Part shown: positions 25,101-33,622 of the stretch, piece by piece
Position numbering within the stretch: position 1 is the first letter of the stretch
How the letters are laid out: every line of letters starts with the position of its first letter
Assembly: GCA_946186115.1 (NCBI GenBank)
Contig: CAMHLV010000003.1
Span: 1 to 64,000 of the forward strand
Direction: 5' to 3'
Source of the DNA: an uncultured Prevotella sp.
Lineage (GTDB): Bacteria; Bacteroidota; Bacteroidia; Bacteroidales; Bacteroidaceae
DNA length: 64,000 nt
The notes under the pieces: model-generated
Database searches by the model: none
Told to the model about the DNA's origin: nothing
The model's input: the letters and a program-made list of their open reading frames with translations, nothing else
Made by a program: the position numbers and the translations under genes

Positions 25101-26519
25101 CTATTTATTACGCTTTTCTATTTCCATGTTGATTTTGTCGATAACATTGTCTGTCAACTCATACTTTGAGATGATAAACATGGCAAGTCCCAACAGAATG
25201 GCGGGGATGACGCATACCAGCCACAGGATACCCTGCTCGGCAAAGGGAGTCTGAACGGTCTCCTTGGCATTGAAGCCTACGTAGGCCAGTACCAGTCCGG
25301 GGACAACACCGCCCAGGGCCATACCAGCCTTGAAGAAGATACCTGTCAAGGCATTCACGATGCCTGAGATACGCTTGCCAGTAGTATATTCGCCATAGGA
25401 TATAACTTCAGGAACCAAGGCCCACATGTAACCTGTTGCCACGATAACACCCGTTGACTTGATGAACTGTGCCACATAGACTATCCACATCTGCGATTTC
25501 AGCGAGGGCACCACAGATACTACGTAGAGTATGCCCATACCCACGATGGCTACAGTCAGGAAGATATTGAACATGCCGCGCTTGCCCACCTTCTTCTTTA
25601 TTGCAGGCACCAGAGGCATGAAGATGAAAGCCGGGACAGAACCAAGTCCCATGAAGATAGCCAGCTGGTCGGAGGTGGCCTGCAGGTTGCACGTCATATA
25701 GTAAGAACCTGCTGCATTGCCTACCGACATCATAGCGAAAGCTGTGATAAAGAAGAAGGCAAGGATGCGCAGGGGACGGTTGCGCACAAACTCCGTCCAC
25801 AGGTCGCTGACCTTCACGTCCTCCATGTCCTTTGCATCCATCACTACGCGCTCCTTAGTCTGAGTAAAGCAGAATATCAGCAGTGCCAGACCAACAAGAG
25901 CATAGATGGCCATTGTGGTAAACCATGCTCCGGCAGCATCGGGGGTATTAATGACGGCCTCGCCCTGAGCGTCTTTTGGAGCAAATGCCGCTACCACCAA
26001 GGGTATGCCCGAGGCTACGCACAGTCCGCCGACATTGGCCAGGAACATACGCACTGAAGTCAGTGTGGTGATTTCGTCAGTGTCGCGAGTCAGCGATGAA
26101 TTCAATGCACCGTAGGGCACATTTATCAATGTATATAGCATCGACATGCCCACGTAGGTCACATAGGCATAGATTAGCGATGGTGCAAATCCGTTCCAGA
26201 AACACAGGATGGCAAAGCCTGTCAAAGGTATGCCGCCAAGCACCAGATATGAGCGGTATTTTCCCAGTCGTGGATTGTGCTTATCGACATAAGTACCTAC
26301 CAATGGGTCCCACAAGACATCTACAAGTCGAACAACGAGGAACATCGTTGCAGCATCGGCAGGATCTAGTCCGTAGATATTGGTGTAGAAGAACAGCAAG
26401 TACATGCTGATAGTTTGGTAAATAAGGTTCTGAGCCAAGTCGCCCGAACCGAATCCTATGCGTTGTAGCCAGGAGAGTTTGTAGAAGCCTTTCGCTCCTT
26501 GTGTTTCGTTGCTTGTCAT
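25101..26519 (-). CDS. GPH-family sugar:cation symporter (xyloside transporter)
   Basis: A 472-aa major-facilitator protein of the glycoside-pentoside-hexuronide group, with about 12 membrane segments. The early FGSGDLAQNLIYQTIS and DVLWDPLVGTYVDKHNPRLGKYR signature identify the family; a central cytoplasmic loop (KERVVMDAKDMEDVKV) separates the halves. It probably imports xylo-oligosaccharides with sodium or protons for the cytoplasmic GH43. It is the first gene of the minus-strand xylan operon, with its own -7 box at 26553-26560. Confidence 0.9.
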   Translation of the reverse strand: MTSNETQGAKGFYKLSWLQRIGFGSGDLAQNLIYQTISMYLLFFYTNIYGLDPADAATMFLVVRLVDVLWDPLVGTYVDKHNPRLGKYRSYLVLGGIPLTGFAILCFWNGFAPSLIYAYVTYVGMSMLYTLINVPYGALNSSLTRDTDEITTLTSVRMFLANVGGLCVASGIPLVVAAFAPKDAQGEAVINTPDAAGAWFTTMAIYALVGLALLIFCFTQTKERVVMDAKDMEDVKVSDLWTEFVRNRPLRILAFFFITAFAMMSVGNAAGSYYMTCNLQATSDQLAIFMGLGSVPAFIFMPLVPAIKKKVGKRGMFNIFLTVAIVGMGILYVVSVVPSLKSQMWIVYVAQFIKSTGVIVATGYMWALVPEVISYGEYTTGKRISGIVNALTGIFFKAGMALGGVVPGLVLAYVGFNAKETVQTPFAEQGILWLVCVIPAILLGLAMFIISKYELTDNVIDKINMEIEKRNK

Positions 26520-26552
26520 AGCGTTATTGGGTTTTTATTGCTTTTTACGTTG

Positions 26553-26560
26553 CAAAGTTA
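26553..26560 (-). promoter_or_regulatory. -7 box (TAACTTTG) of the symporter-GH10-GH43 operon
   Basis: A TAnnTTTG match on the minus strand, 33 bases upstream of the symporter ATG. It shares a 174-bp divergent region with the esterase promoter, a likely place for the AraC-type regulator to bind. Confidence 0.6.
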
Positions 26561-26644
26561 ATACTTTCTGATAAAACCGACGTTTTTGCATGTTACAAAA
26601 AGTATCAATATTTGTTTCATAACTCATAAAAATATAACTTTTAG

Positions 26645-26675
26645 TTGCTTTTATGGGGGTTTTTATTTACTTTTG
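26645..26675 (+). promoter_or_regulatory. Promoter (TTG, 20 bp, TACTTTTG) of the SASA esterase gene
   Basis: A -33 TTG at 26645-26647 and -7 TACTTTTG at 26668-26675 with 20-bp spacing fit the Bacteroidota promoter. The ATG at 26694 follows 18 bases later, so the upstream open frame starting at 26586 is not translated from here. Confidence 0.72.
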
Positions 26676-26693
26676 CAGAAAACTGACAAACAA

Positions 26694-28634
26694 ATGAAAC
26701 GACTTTTTATTATCCTGATTTCTTTTGCTTTGACACTAAATGTTGATGCCAAAGTGCAACTTCCGAAATTGTTCCAGTCTGGAATGGTAGTACAACGTAA
26801 TCAACCCATTCCGGTATGGGGTACGGCCGACCCTAATGAGGAGATAGTAGTAAAATGGCAGAAGCGACAGTATGCCACTGTGGCTGATGCCACCGGCCAG
26901 TGGCGTATCGACCTGCCAAAAACCAAGGCAGGCGGTCCGTATGTGATGCAGATAGGCGACATCCAATTGTCCGACGTATTGGTTGGCGATGTATGGCTCT
27001 GTTCCGGACAGTCGAATATCGATGTTACCATAGAGCGCGTATATCCTCAATATGCTGATGAAATCGACCATTTTGACAACAATAGTGTCCGTTTGTTCCG
27101 AGTCCAGAACGCGACCAGCACCCACGGTCCGAAGTACGATATCCGTTCCACCGCCATCAACTGGAAACCGCTGACCAAGGACAATGCATGGCTCTTCTCG
27201 GCCATCGGCTCCTTCCTCGGCAAGCGAATGCAGGAGAAATATCGCGTTCCGCAGGGCATCATCGTCAACAGCTGGGGCGGCACGCCCATCGAGGCCTGGA
27301 TATGTGCCGACTCTCTGCAGCGCGACTATCCTCAGCTGCTCACCAAGTTGGCTTTCTTTCAGAACGATAACTATGTTAGTGCTCAGACACAGGCCAACAA
27401 CGAAGCCAACAAGCAGTGGGAAGAGGTGCTCAATACTCGTGACGACATACAGCATTACCCTCTGCTGACCTACGATGACACCGACTGGGCTACCATCAAT
27501 CAGAATGGTTGGAGCTGGCGCGGCGTTGGTTCCATCTGGCTTCGCCAGCATGTGACCATCGACAAGTCTCATGCCGGACGACCAGCCCGCTTGTTGCTGG
27601 GTACGCTCTTCGATCAGGACATTACCTACATCAACGGTCAGCAAGTTGGTCGCACCTACTACCAGTATCCCCCTCGCCGCTATGATATTCCCGAGGGTCT
27701 GCTCCGCGAAGGCGACAACGTGATTGCCGTGCGCTTCATCAACAAATACGGTGCCGCGCACTTCATTCCCGAGAAGCCCTATCTCCTTGCCTTTGGCGAC
27801 GACCGCTTCTCGCAGAACCCCATGCCCAAGGATGTCATCCCCCTCGCCGACACATGGAAGTTCCATCAGGGTGCCGAGATGCCGGCGTGTCCCAGCGGCG
27901 ACGTCTCCTTGCAGAATGTGCCTACAACGCTCTATAATGCCGTTGTTCACCCCCTGGCACCCTATGCCATCAGCGGAGTGGTGTGGTATCAGGGCGAGTC
28001 AAACACGGGCAATCCTGCCCCCTATGCCGACTATCTGAGGAAGATGATGGGTTGCTGGCGTGCCCTTTGGCAAGAGCCGCAGTTGCCTTTTGTCATTGTC
28101 CAGCTGGCCAACCATGACGGACGCCAACAGACTGGTTTCCCGATGCCGCTCACCCCTCAGGATGCCCCCATCAACAGTGGATGGGCACAGTTGCGCGAGG
28201 CCCAGCGCCTTGTAGCCCAGTCCGACCCCCGTGCCGAGCTGGCCGTGCTCAACGACCTCGGCGAGCCCGTTGACATCCATCCCCTTCGCAAGAAAGAGGC
28301 TGCCGAGCGCATCGCCCTTTGCTTCGACCGTCTTCTATATAGTAATAAGGTGAAGCTGTCGCCTGAAGTCGTATCAACCACTATTACCGGCACTCATATT
28401 CAACTGACGCTCAATCAGCCCATCGAAGAAGGTGCGCTTTATACTTTTGAGGTTGCCGACGAAGGACACATATTCCACAATGTCGATGCCATAGGCAAAG
28501 GAAATGTCATCACAATCCTCAACTTCGCCTTCAAGCCCACGGCCGTGCGCTATGCATGGAAAGACAACCCCCTGCAGGCCAATGTCCGTTCGCTGACAGG
28601 ACTGCCTATGTCGTCGTTCGAGCTGACTTTTTAA
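26694..28634 (+). CDS. Sialate O-acetylesterase-like (SASA) acetylxylan esterase
   Basis: A 646-aa secreted SGNH-type esterase. A signal peptide (about 1-18, ending NVDA) precedes the SASA domain, whose nucleophile motif CSGQSNIDV is near 102 and whose GVVWYQGESNTGNP block is near 425. The catalytic His is probably in VDIHPLRKKEA near 530. A galactose-binding-like jelly roll interrupts the domain (SIWLRQHVTID ... GDNVIAVRF, about 280-345). This architecture matches CE20-type or Prevotella XynE-like enzymes that deacetylate xylan. It is divergent from the xylanase operon. Confidence 0.85.
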   Translation: MKRLFIILISFALTLNVDAKVQLPKLFQSGMVVQRNQPIPVWGTADPNEEIVVKWQKRQYATVADATGQWRIDLPKTKAGGPYVMQIGDIQLSDVLVGDVWLCSGQSNIDVTIERVYPQYADEIDHFDNNSVRLFRVQNATSTHGPKYDIRSTAINWKPLTKDNAWLFSAIGSFLGKRMQEKYRVPQGIIVNSWGGTPIEAWICADSLQRDYPQLLTKLAFFQNDNYVSAQTQANNEANKQWEEVLNTRDDIQHYPLLTYDDTDWATINQNGWSWRGVGSIWLRQHVTIDKSHAGRPARLLLGTLFDQDITYINGQQVGRTYYQYPPRRYDIPEGLLREGDNVIAVRFINKYGAAHFIPEKPYLLAFGDDRFSQNPMPKDVIPLADTWKFHQGAEMPACPSGDVSLQNVPTTLYNAVVHPLAPYAISGVVWYQGESNTGNPAPYADYLRKMMGCWRALWQEPQLPFVIVQLANHDGRQQTGFPMPLTPQDAPINSGWAQLREAQRLVAQSDPRAELAVLNDLGEPVDIHPLRKKEAAERIALCFDRLLYSNKVKLSPEVVSTTITGTHIQLTLNQPIEEGALYTFEVADEGHIFHNVDAIGKGNVITILNFAFKPTAVRYAWKDNPLQANVRSLTGLPMSSFELTF

Positions 28635-28642
28635 GTCTTTCC

Positions 28643-28674
28643 TTTGGCGTTTCGCTCAAATTGCACTACCTTTG
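28643..28674 (+). promoter_or_regulatory. Promoter (TTTG, 20 bp, TACCTTTG) of the HAD gene
   Basis: TTTG at 28643-28646 and TACCTTTG at 28667-28674 with exactly 20 bp between them, 13 bases before the ATG at 28688. It may drive HAD, upp, esterase and regulator genes together, because no clear -7 box precedes the later ones. Confidence 0.78.
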
Positions 28675-28687
28675 CAGCTTGATAGCG

Positions 28688-29389
28688 ATGAAAAACAAGT
28701 GGGAAGACATCAAAGTGGTGGCGTTCGATGCCGACGACACGCTGTGGGACTGCCAGTCATGGTTTGACGAGGTGGAGCGCAAGTGCTGTGAACTGTTGTC
28801 ACCGTGGGCTACAGCCAGAGAGGTGAGCGAGGGGCTCTTTGCCACGGAGCGCAAGAATCTGCCGCTGACGGGTTATGGCACGAAGGCATTCACGCTGTCG
28901 CTTATCGAGAATGCCGTGCGCGTTAGCCATGAGCAACTTACGGGCGACATAGTGATGAAGCTTATTAAACTGGGCCGCGAACTATTGTTGTTTCCAACTA
29001 CACCGCTCCCAGAGGTGCAGCCCACGCTTGATACTCTCGCCGCTAAGCGCCGCTATCGCCTGGTAGTGTTTACCAAGGGAGAGTTGCTCGACCAGGAAAA
29101 CAAGTTGCAGCGCTCAGGACTTGAGCAGTATTTCTCGCATGTTGAAACCGTGTCTAACAAGACAGAAACAGAGTATCGCCAGTTGTGTGAGAATCTGGGA
29201 GTGGCGCCAGAGCAGACAGTGATGGTGGGCAATTCATTCCGTTCCGACATCGCACCGGCATTAGCTGCAGGAGCCTATGCCGTGCATATCCCGTTCCATG
29301 TTGTATGGGAATTGGAGAAGAGTGAGGAATACCCGCATGAACACCTGCTGAAGATATCCCGCTTCAGCGAACTGCTACAAGTGTTGTGA
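28688..29389 (+). CDS. HAD-superfamily phosphatase
   Basis: A 233-aa cytoplasmic hydrolase. Motif I is VAFDADDTLWDC with the nucleophile Asp, motif II VVFTKGE, and motif III/IV GNSFRSDIAPALAAGAYAVHI. The cap domain is helical and inserted after motif I, as in subfamily I. The substrate is unknown; a sugar or nucleotide phosphate is possible given upp downstream. The frame is open upstream to 28556, but the promoter lies between that codon and 28688. Confidence 0.85.
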   Translation: MKNKWEDIKVVAFDADDTLWDCQSWFDEVERKCCELLSPWATAREVSEGLFATERKNLPLTGYGTKAFTLSLIENAVRVSHEQLTGDIVMKLIKLGRELLLFPTTPLPEVQPTLDTLAAKRRYRLVVFTKGELLDQENKLQRSGLEQYFSHVETVSNKTETEYRQLCENLGVAPEQTVMVGNSFRSDIAPALAAGAYAVHIPFHVVWELEKSEEYPHEHLLKISRFSELLQVL

Positions 29390-29423
29390 CATAATACAGA
29401 TAACTAATAATAACCTAAGACTA

Positions 29424-30080
29424 ATGCAAATAATCAATTTTCCAGAACACAACAGCGCCATCAACCAATATATGGCTGAGTTGCGCGACAAGAGTTATCA
29501 GAAGAACCGCATGCTGTTCAGGCATAACATCCAGCGTGTGGGCGAGATGATGGCCTACGAGTTGTCGAAGTCGTTGGACTACAAGCCGAAGACTATTACC
29601 ACTCCGCTTGGTACTATCGACATACCGCTGCCCAAGGATGATATTCTCATTGCTACCGTATTGCGTGCCGGACTGCCTTTCCATGAAGGCTTTATGCGCG
29701 TGTTCGACCATGCCGATAATGCCTTTGTCTCAGCATATAGGATGTACACCATTCGTGAGCATACCGAGGTTGGTGTGCACACAGAATATCTGGCTGCCCC
29801 AAGCGCCAAAGGCAAGACATTGGTCATTGTTGACCCCATGCTGGCTACTGGCGGTTCGATGGCAGCCAGCATCGAGGCTTTGATGAAGACAGGAAAGCCG
29901 CGCAAGATACATATTGCCTGCGTCATTGCTGTGCCAGAAGGACTTGAGGTTGTCAAGAGCGTGCTGCCTGACGACAGCACAATATGGTGTGCTGCCATCG
30001 ACCCCGGCATGAACGAGCACAAGTACATTGTTCCGGGATTTGGCGACTGTGGAGACCTCTGCTATGGTGAGAAACTCTGA
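29424..30080 (+). CDS. upp: Uracil phosphoribosyltransferase (copy 1, in xylan region)
   Basis: A 218-aa salvage enzyme making UMP from uracil and PRPP. The PRPP loop VIVDPMLATGGSMAAS (near 133) and the C-terminal uracil-binding YIVPGFGDCGDLCYG are intact. A second, closely similar Upp is encoded at 36326-37012. This copy lies between HAD and the CE2-like esterase with gaps of 34 and 22 bp, so it is probably co-transcribed with the xylan genes. Why a pyrimidine-salvage gene is in this unit is unclear. Confidence 0.93.
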   Translation: MQIINFPEHNSAINQYMAELRDKSYQKNRMLFRHNIQRVGEMMAYELSKSLDYKPKTITTPLGTIDIPLPKDDILIATVLRAGLPFHEGFMRVFDHADNAFVSAYRMYTIREHTEVGVHTEYLAAPSAKGKTLVIVDPMLATGGSMAASIEALMKTGKPRKIHIACVIAVPEGLEVVKSVLPDDSTIWCAAIDPGMNEHKYIVPGFGDCGDLCYGEKL

Positions 30081-30102
30081 TGACTAAACTAAAATCTGCA
30101 TA

Positions 30103-31203
30103 ATGAAAAAGAGCTTATTACTTGCCTTACTCTTCGCTGTGACCAGCAGCGTCAAGGCATCAACAACCATCCCTGTTCAGGGAGCAATTGTCAGTCCTGC
30201 CGACCCCAATATCCAGTATGTTGGCCGTATCTGTTTCCAGAATCCAGAGCGTCCGCGATTCACATTTCCCGGCACTCAGATTAATGCCTGTTTCACGGGA
30301 ACATCCATTAAGTTGTGGGCAAAGCCGTGCAGTGGATACTTCATGGCACAGATTGATCAGGCTGAGCCATTCAAGGTAGCACTTACGGGCGAGCGCGACT
30401 CTGTGGTCACCCTGGCCACAGCACTGCCTCAGGGCAACCATACCCTGCGGCTGATGTATGTCATAGAAGGCTACGACCTGAAGCCGGAATTCCGGGGCCT
30501 TCTGCTCGACCGTGGTGCCTCGCTGCTCCCCCCGCCGGCACTGCCAGAGCGTACTATCGAATTCATCGGCAACAGCATCACCTGTGGATATGGCAACGAG
30601 AGCATAGAGAAGACCGACCCGTTTGAATATGCTACTGAGAACCACTACTACACTTATGCCCAGATAGCATGTCGTGCATTGCAGGCTCGTGCACATGTTG
30701 TGGCCCGCTCTGGCATAGGAGTATATCGCAGTTATGGCGGACCGAAGACGGGCACCCCCGACAATGTCATGACTACCGAATACGAATACACCAACCTCTA
30801 TGACCGTAGTGAGAAGTGGGATTTCTCTCGCTATCAGCCACAACTGGTGTGCATCAACCTTGGCACCAACGACCTTTCTACCGACAACTACGACGCCAGT
30901 CTGCTTAAGGCAGCCTACAAGCGGTTTCTAAAGCAGGTGCGCGGTCATAACCCCCATGCCAAGATTGTTTTTCTTTGCGGCTCGATGCTCAATGGCAAGG
31001 AATTAGAGATTGCCCGTCATACACTCGACGATGTGGTGGACGAGGCTCGCAAGCAGGGCGACAAGGAGGTGTATCGATTCTTCTTCTCTCCACAGACCGG
31101 CGACATATATTTTGGAGCCTCATGGCACCCAAGCCTCTGGCAGCACGAGAAGATGGCTGCCGAACTGACTGCCTATCTGCGCTCGCTAATGCAGTGGTTC
31201 TGA
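30103..31203 (+). CDS. CE2-like acetyl esterase (SGNH hydrolase)
   Basis: A 366-aa secreted esterase. A signal peptide (1-20, SSVKA) precedes an N-terminal jelly-roll (about 25-145) and a C-terminal SGNH domain. The nucleophile is in IEFIGNSITCGYGNES (near 155), followed by the oxyanion block INLGTNDLS (near 260) and the catalytic His in GASWHPSLWQHEK near 347. The two-domain layout is that of CE2 acetylxylan esterases. One base separates its stop from the regulator ATG, so esterase and regulator are tightly coupled. Confidence 0.87.
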   Translation: MKKSLLLALLFAVTSSVKASTTIPVQGAIVSPADPNIQYVGRICFQNPERPRFTFPGTQINACFTGTSIKLWAKPCSGYFMAQIDQAEPFKVALTGERDSVVTLATALPQGNHTLRLMYVIEGYDLKPEFRGLLLDRGASLLPPPALPERTIEFIGNSITCGYGNESIEKTDPFEYATENHYYTYAQIACRALQARAHVVARSGIGVYRSYGGPKTGTPDNVMTTEYEYTNLYDRSEKWDFSRYQPQLVCINLGTNDLSTDNYDASLLKAAYKRFLKQVRGHNPHAKIVFLCGSMLNGKELEIARHTLDDVVDEARKQGDKEVYRFFFSPQTGDIYFGASWHPSLWQHEKMAAELTAYLRSLMQWF

Positions 31204-31204
31204 T

Positions 31205-33595
31205 ATGAGACGACTCCTTCTTTCGGCGGCATTCTCATTTTTTGGCCTTGCTGTCATGGCACAGCCAGTGAGTCGTGTTGCCCATTACGATGAGGAAGAC
31301 GGACTTCCTCACGGTCATGTCACTCAGTTGTTGCAAGACGAGCTGGGTTTTATGTGGTTTGCAACATGGAACGGACTGTGCCGCTTTGACGGTTATGAGT
31401 TTCATACTTTCAAGCAGACCGTAGGCGACGGCTGTCAGATGCCTACCGACCGTTTTCGCGACATAGCCCTGCGGCCTGACGGAAAAATCGTTTGCCGGCT
31501 TGACGACGACTATTATTTGTTTGACACACGCACCTGCAAGTTCAGCAATACAGAAGGCGCCGATGCCCGTCAGGCTGCCGCCGATATAGTGCGATACCGC
31601 AAGAGCCAGTCGATAAAAGACGGAGTCAAGACCACCCTCTTTGCCTATACCGACCGTCAGGGCAACCGCTGGGTGACAGGCACCGACGGTATCCGGATGT
31701 ATGCCACCGAGGAACAGCGCACCGAGCGGCTCGACATCGAGCCTAAGGCCGAAGTGAAGTGTCTGTTTACCGACAGTCAGAAGCGCTACTGGGTAACCAC
31801 CAAGGATGATGCTGCCGTGCGAGTATATTCTATTGACGGCGACAGGTTCTTAGGATACTTGGGGCGCGACGGACGCCTGCATCAGCAGCATACAAGTTTC
31901 GGTGCTGCCATATACTGCATGTTTCAGTCGGCCGACGGAACCCTCTGGATGGGAGCCAAGCCCGACGGCCTGTTCCGGTTGCACGCTGTGTCCGAGTCAG
32001 AGTTTAGGGTAGAGCATCTTGCCGACCTTGCCCATCAGAATGTCTATTGCATCGCCGAAGACCGCTACCATCGGCTGTGGGTGGCCACTCTGGGCGGCGG
32101 ACTCTACTTTGCTGAGCATCCAGAGTCCGAGCACCCGCAGTTTAAGGTGCCCGAGGGCTATCCCAAGGATGCCGCCCAGCGATTGCACAATATAACATTT
32201 GTCCGCAACGGCCATTTTCTGTTAGCTGCAGCAACCGACGGACTCATAGTATCTAAACTTGAGCAGCAGCCGCAGAAGATGCGCTTCCGGCGCCACTACC
32301 GCGAGTCAGACCGCGCCGAGAGTCTGAGCAGCAGCGCCACTATGGATATAATGACCGATAGGGCCGGACATATCTATATTAGCACAGAGAGCGGTGGTGT
32401 AAACCGCATAGAGAGCAGCGACCTGCTGTCGCCCCAGTTGTCGTTTAAGCATTTTACGGCCGGCAACCATCTTCTGCCGTCGGATGTGGTGCTGTCGCTT
32501 ACGCCTATGCAGCAGGGGCATACCATGATAGTGAGCAGCCATCTTGTTTGCCTTATCGACAGCACAGGCCACTACCGCCAGTTGGATGCCCGATACTTCA
32601 ATGCCGACTTTCGTTTCACCGATGCCCATCCCCAGCCGCTCAGCGGTGGCCGCTGGCTCTTCGCCCTGCAAGACGGCGCTTTCATCACATCTACCAGTCA
32701 GATGTTTCACCCCACCTATAGTCCTACGCTTGTGCTCACAGGCATAAGCATTCAGGGCGCCGACGACAATTGGGCCGTTGCCTCCACCGATACGTTGGTG
32801 CTGCAACCCTCAGAGCGCAGTGTCACCATCCACTTTGCCGCCATCTGCTATTCTGCCTCCCAGCGCATCAGCTACGCCTTCCGCCTGCTGCCTGGCGAGA
32901 AGTGGAATTACATAGGCCACGACCGCTCGGCCACCCTGCTCGATCTCAGTCCTGGTACCTATTGTCTGGAAATCCGCTCTACCAATGCCGACGGCGAATG
33001 GATCGACAATGCGAGGCGCCTCACTATCATTGTGCGCCCCACATTCTGGGAGTCGGTGTGGGGCCGTCTGCTTATGCTGGTGATTATAGTCGCCACGCTG
33101 GCCGTCATCATTTACACCATACTATACATACGCCGCATAAAGCGCAAGCAGCGCGAAACCTTAGAGGCATATCTCAGTCTGATAGAGTCGGGCGGCAGCA
33201 GTCAGCAGTCGTTATCCCCCAGTAGCAGCGCGGCCGAGCACACCCCTCAGCCCTCTGGTCCTAAAGAGCTCGACCCGATACTGCAGCGTGTGATGGATTT
33301 CATAGAGCGCAACATCTCAAACAGCGATGCCAGCGTGGGCGACATGGCAGAGGCTGCTGCCCTCAGCCGTAGCGGCCTTCAGCGCAAGTTAAAGCAGTCG
33401 ATGGGTATCACCCCTCAAGACCTGCTTCGCGAAGCTCGTATCAAGCATGCCTGCCAACTGTTGCACACTACAGATAAGACAGTATCCGACGTAGCCTACT
33501 CTTGCGGATTCAGCGACCCCAAATATTTCAGCCGCTGCTTCAGGCAGAGTACCGGTGTGTCGCCAACAGAATACAAGACGTCTGAACAGCGATAG
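31205..33595 (+). CDS. Membrane-spanning AraC regulator with Reg_prop sensor, lacking kinase and receiver domains (XynR-like)
   Basis: A 796-aa regulator. A signal peptide (1-19) is followed by a periplasmic two-component-type propeller with Reg_prop repeats (GFMWFATWNGLCRFDGYEF near 48; later GTLWMGAKPDGLFRL and RLWVATLGGGLYF), a Y_Y_Y domain (about 520-610) and one membrane helix (615-640). A short linker then leads straight to an AraC helix-turn-helix (about 690-796, VGDMAEAAALSRSGLQRKL; SDVAYSCGFSDPKYFSRCF). Hybrid two-component regulators of PULs carry histidine kinase and receiver modules here; both are absent. It most likely senses xylo-oligosaccharides and acts on both xylan promoters. 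Confidence 0.9.
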   Translation: MRRLLLSAAFSFFGLAVMAQPVSRVAHYDEEDGLPHGHVTQLLQDELGFMWFATWNGLCRFDGYEFHTFKQTVGDGCQMPTDRFRDIALRPDGKIVCRLDDDYYLFDTRTCKFSNTEGADARQAAADIVRYRKSQSIKDGVKTTLFAYTDRQGNRWVTGTDGIRMYATEEQRTERLDIEPKAEVKCLFTDSQKRYWVTTKDDAAVRVYSIDGDRFLGYLGRDGRLHQQHTSFGAAIYCMFQSADGTLWMGAKPDGLFRLHAVSESEFRVEHLADLAHQNVYCIAEDRYHRLWVATLGGGLYFAEHPESEHPQFKVPEGYPKDAAQRLHNITFVRNGHFLLAAATDGLIVSKLEQQPQKMRFRRHYRESDRAESLSSSATMDIMTDRAGHIYISTESGGVNRIESSDLLSPQLSFKHFTAGNHLLPSDVVLSLTPMQQGHTMIVSSHLVCLIDSTGHYRQLDARYFNADFRFTDAHPQPLSGGRWLFALQDGAFITSTSQMFHPTYSPTLVLTGISIQGADDNWAVASTDTLVLQPSERSVTIHFAAICYSASQRISYAFRLLPGEKWNYIGHDRSATLLDLSPGTYCLEIRSTNADGEWIDNARRLTIIVRPTFWESVWGRLLMLVIIVATLAVIIYTILYIRRIKRKQRETLEAYLSLIESGGSSQQSLSPSSSAAEHTPQPSGPKELDPILQRVMDFIERNISNSDASVGDMAEAAALSRSGLQRKLKQSMGITPQDLLREARIKHACQLLHTTDKTVSDVAYSCGFSDPKYFSRCFRQSTGVSPTEYKTSEQR

Positions 33596-33622
33596 TCGTT
33601 AAAGTAGGTTAAGTGTAATTTT

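Noticed and set aside
26586..26693. 36-residue extension of the SASA esterase
   Set aside because: It lies upstream of and across a well-spaced promoter, and the signal peptide begins at MKRLFIIL (26694).
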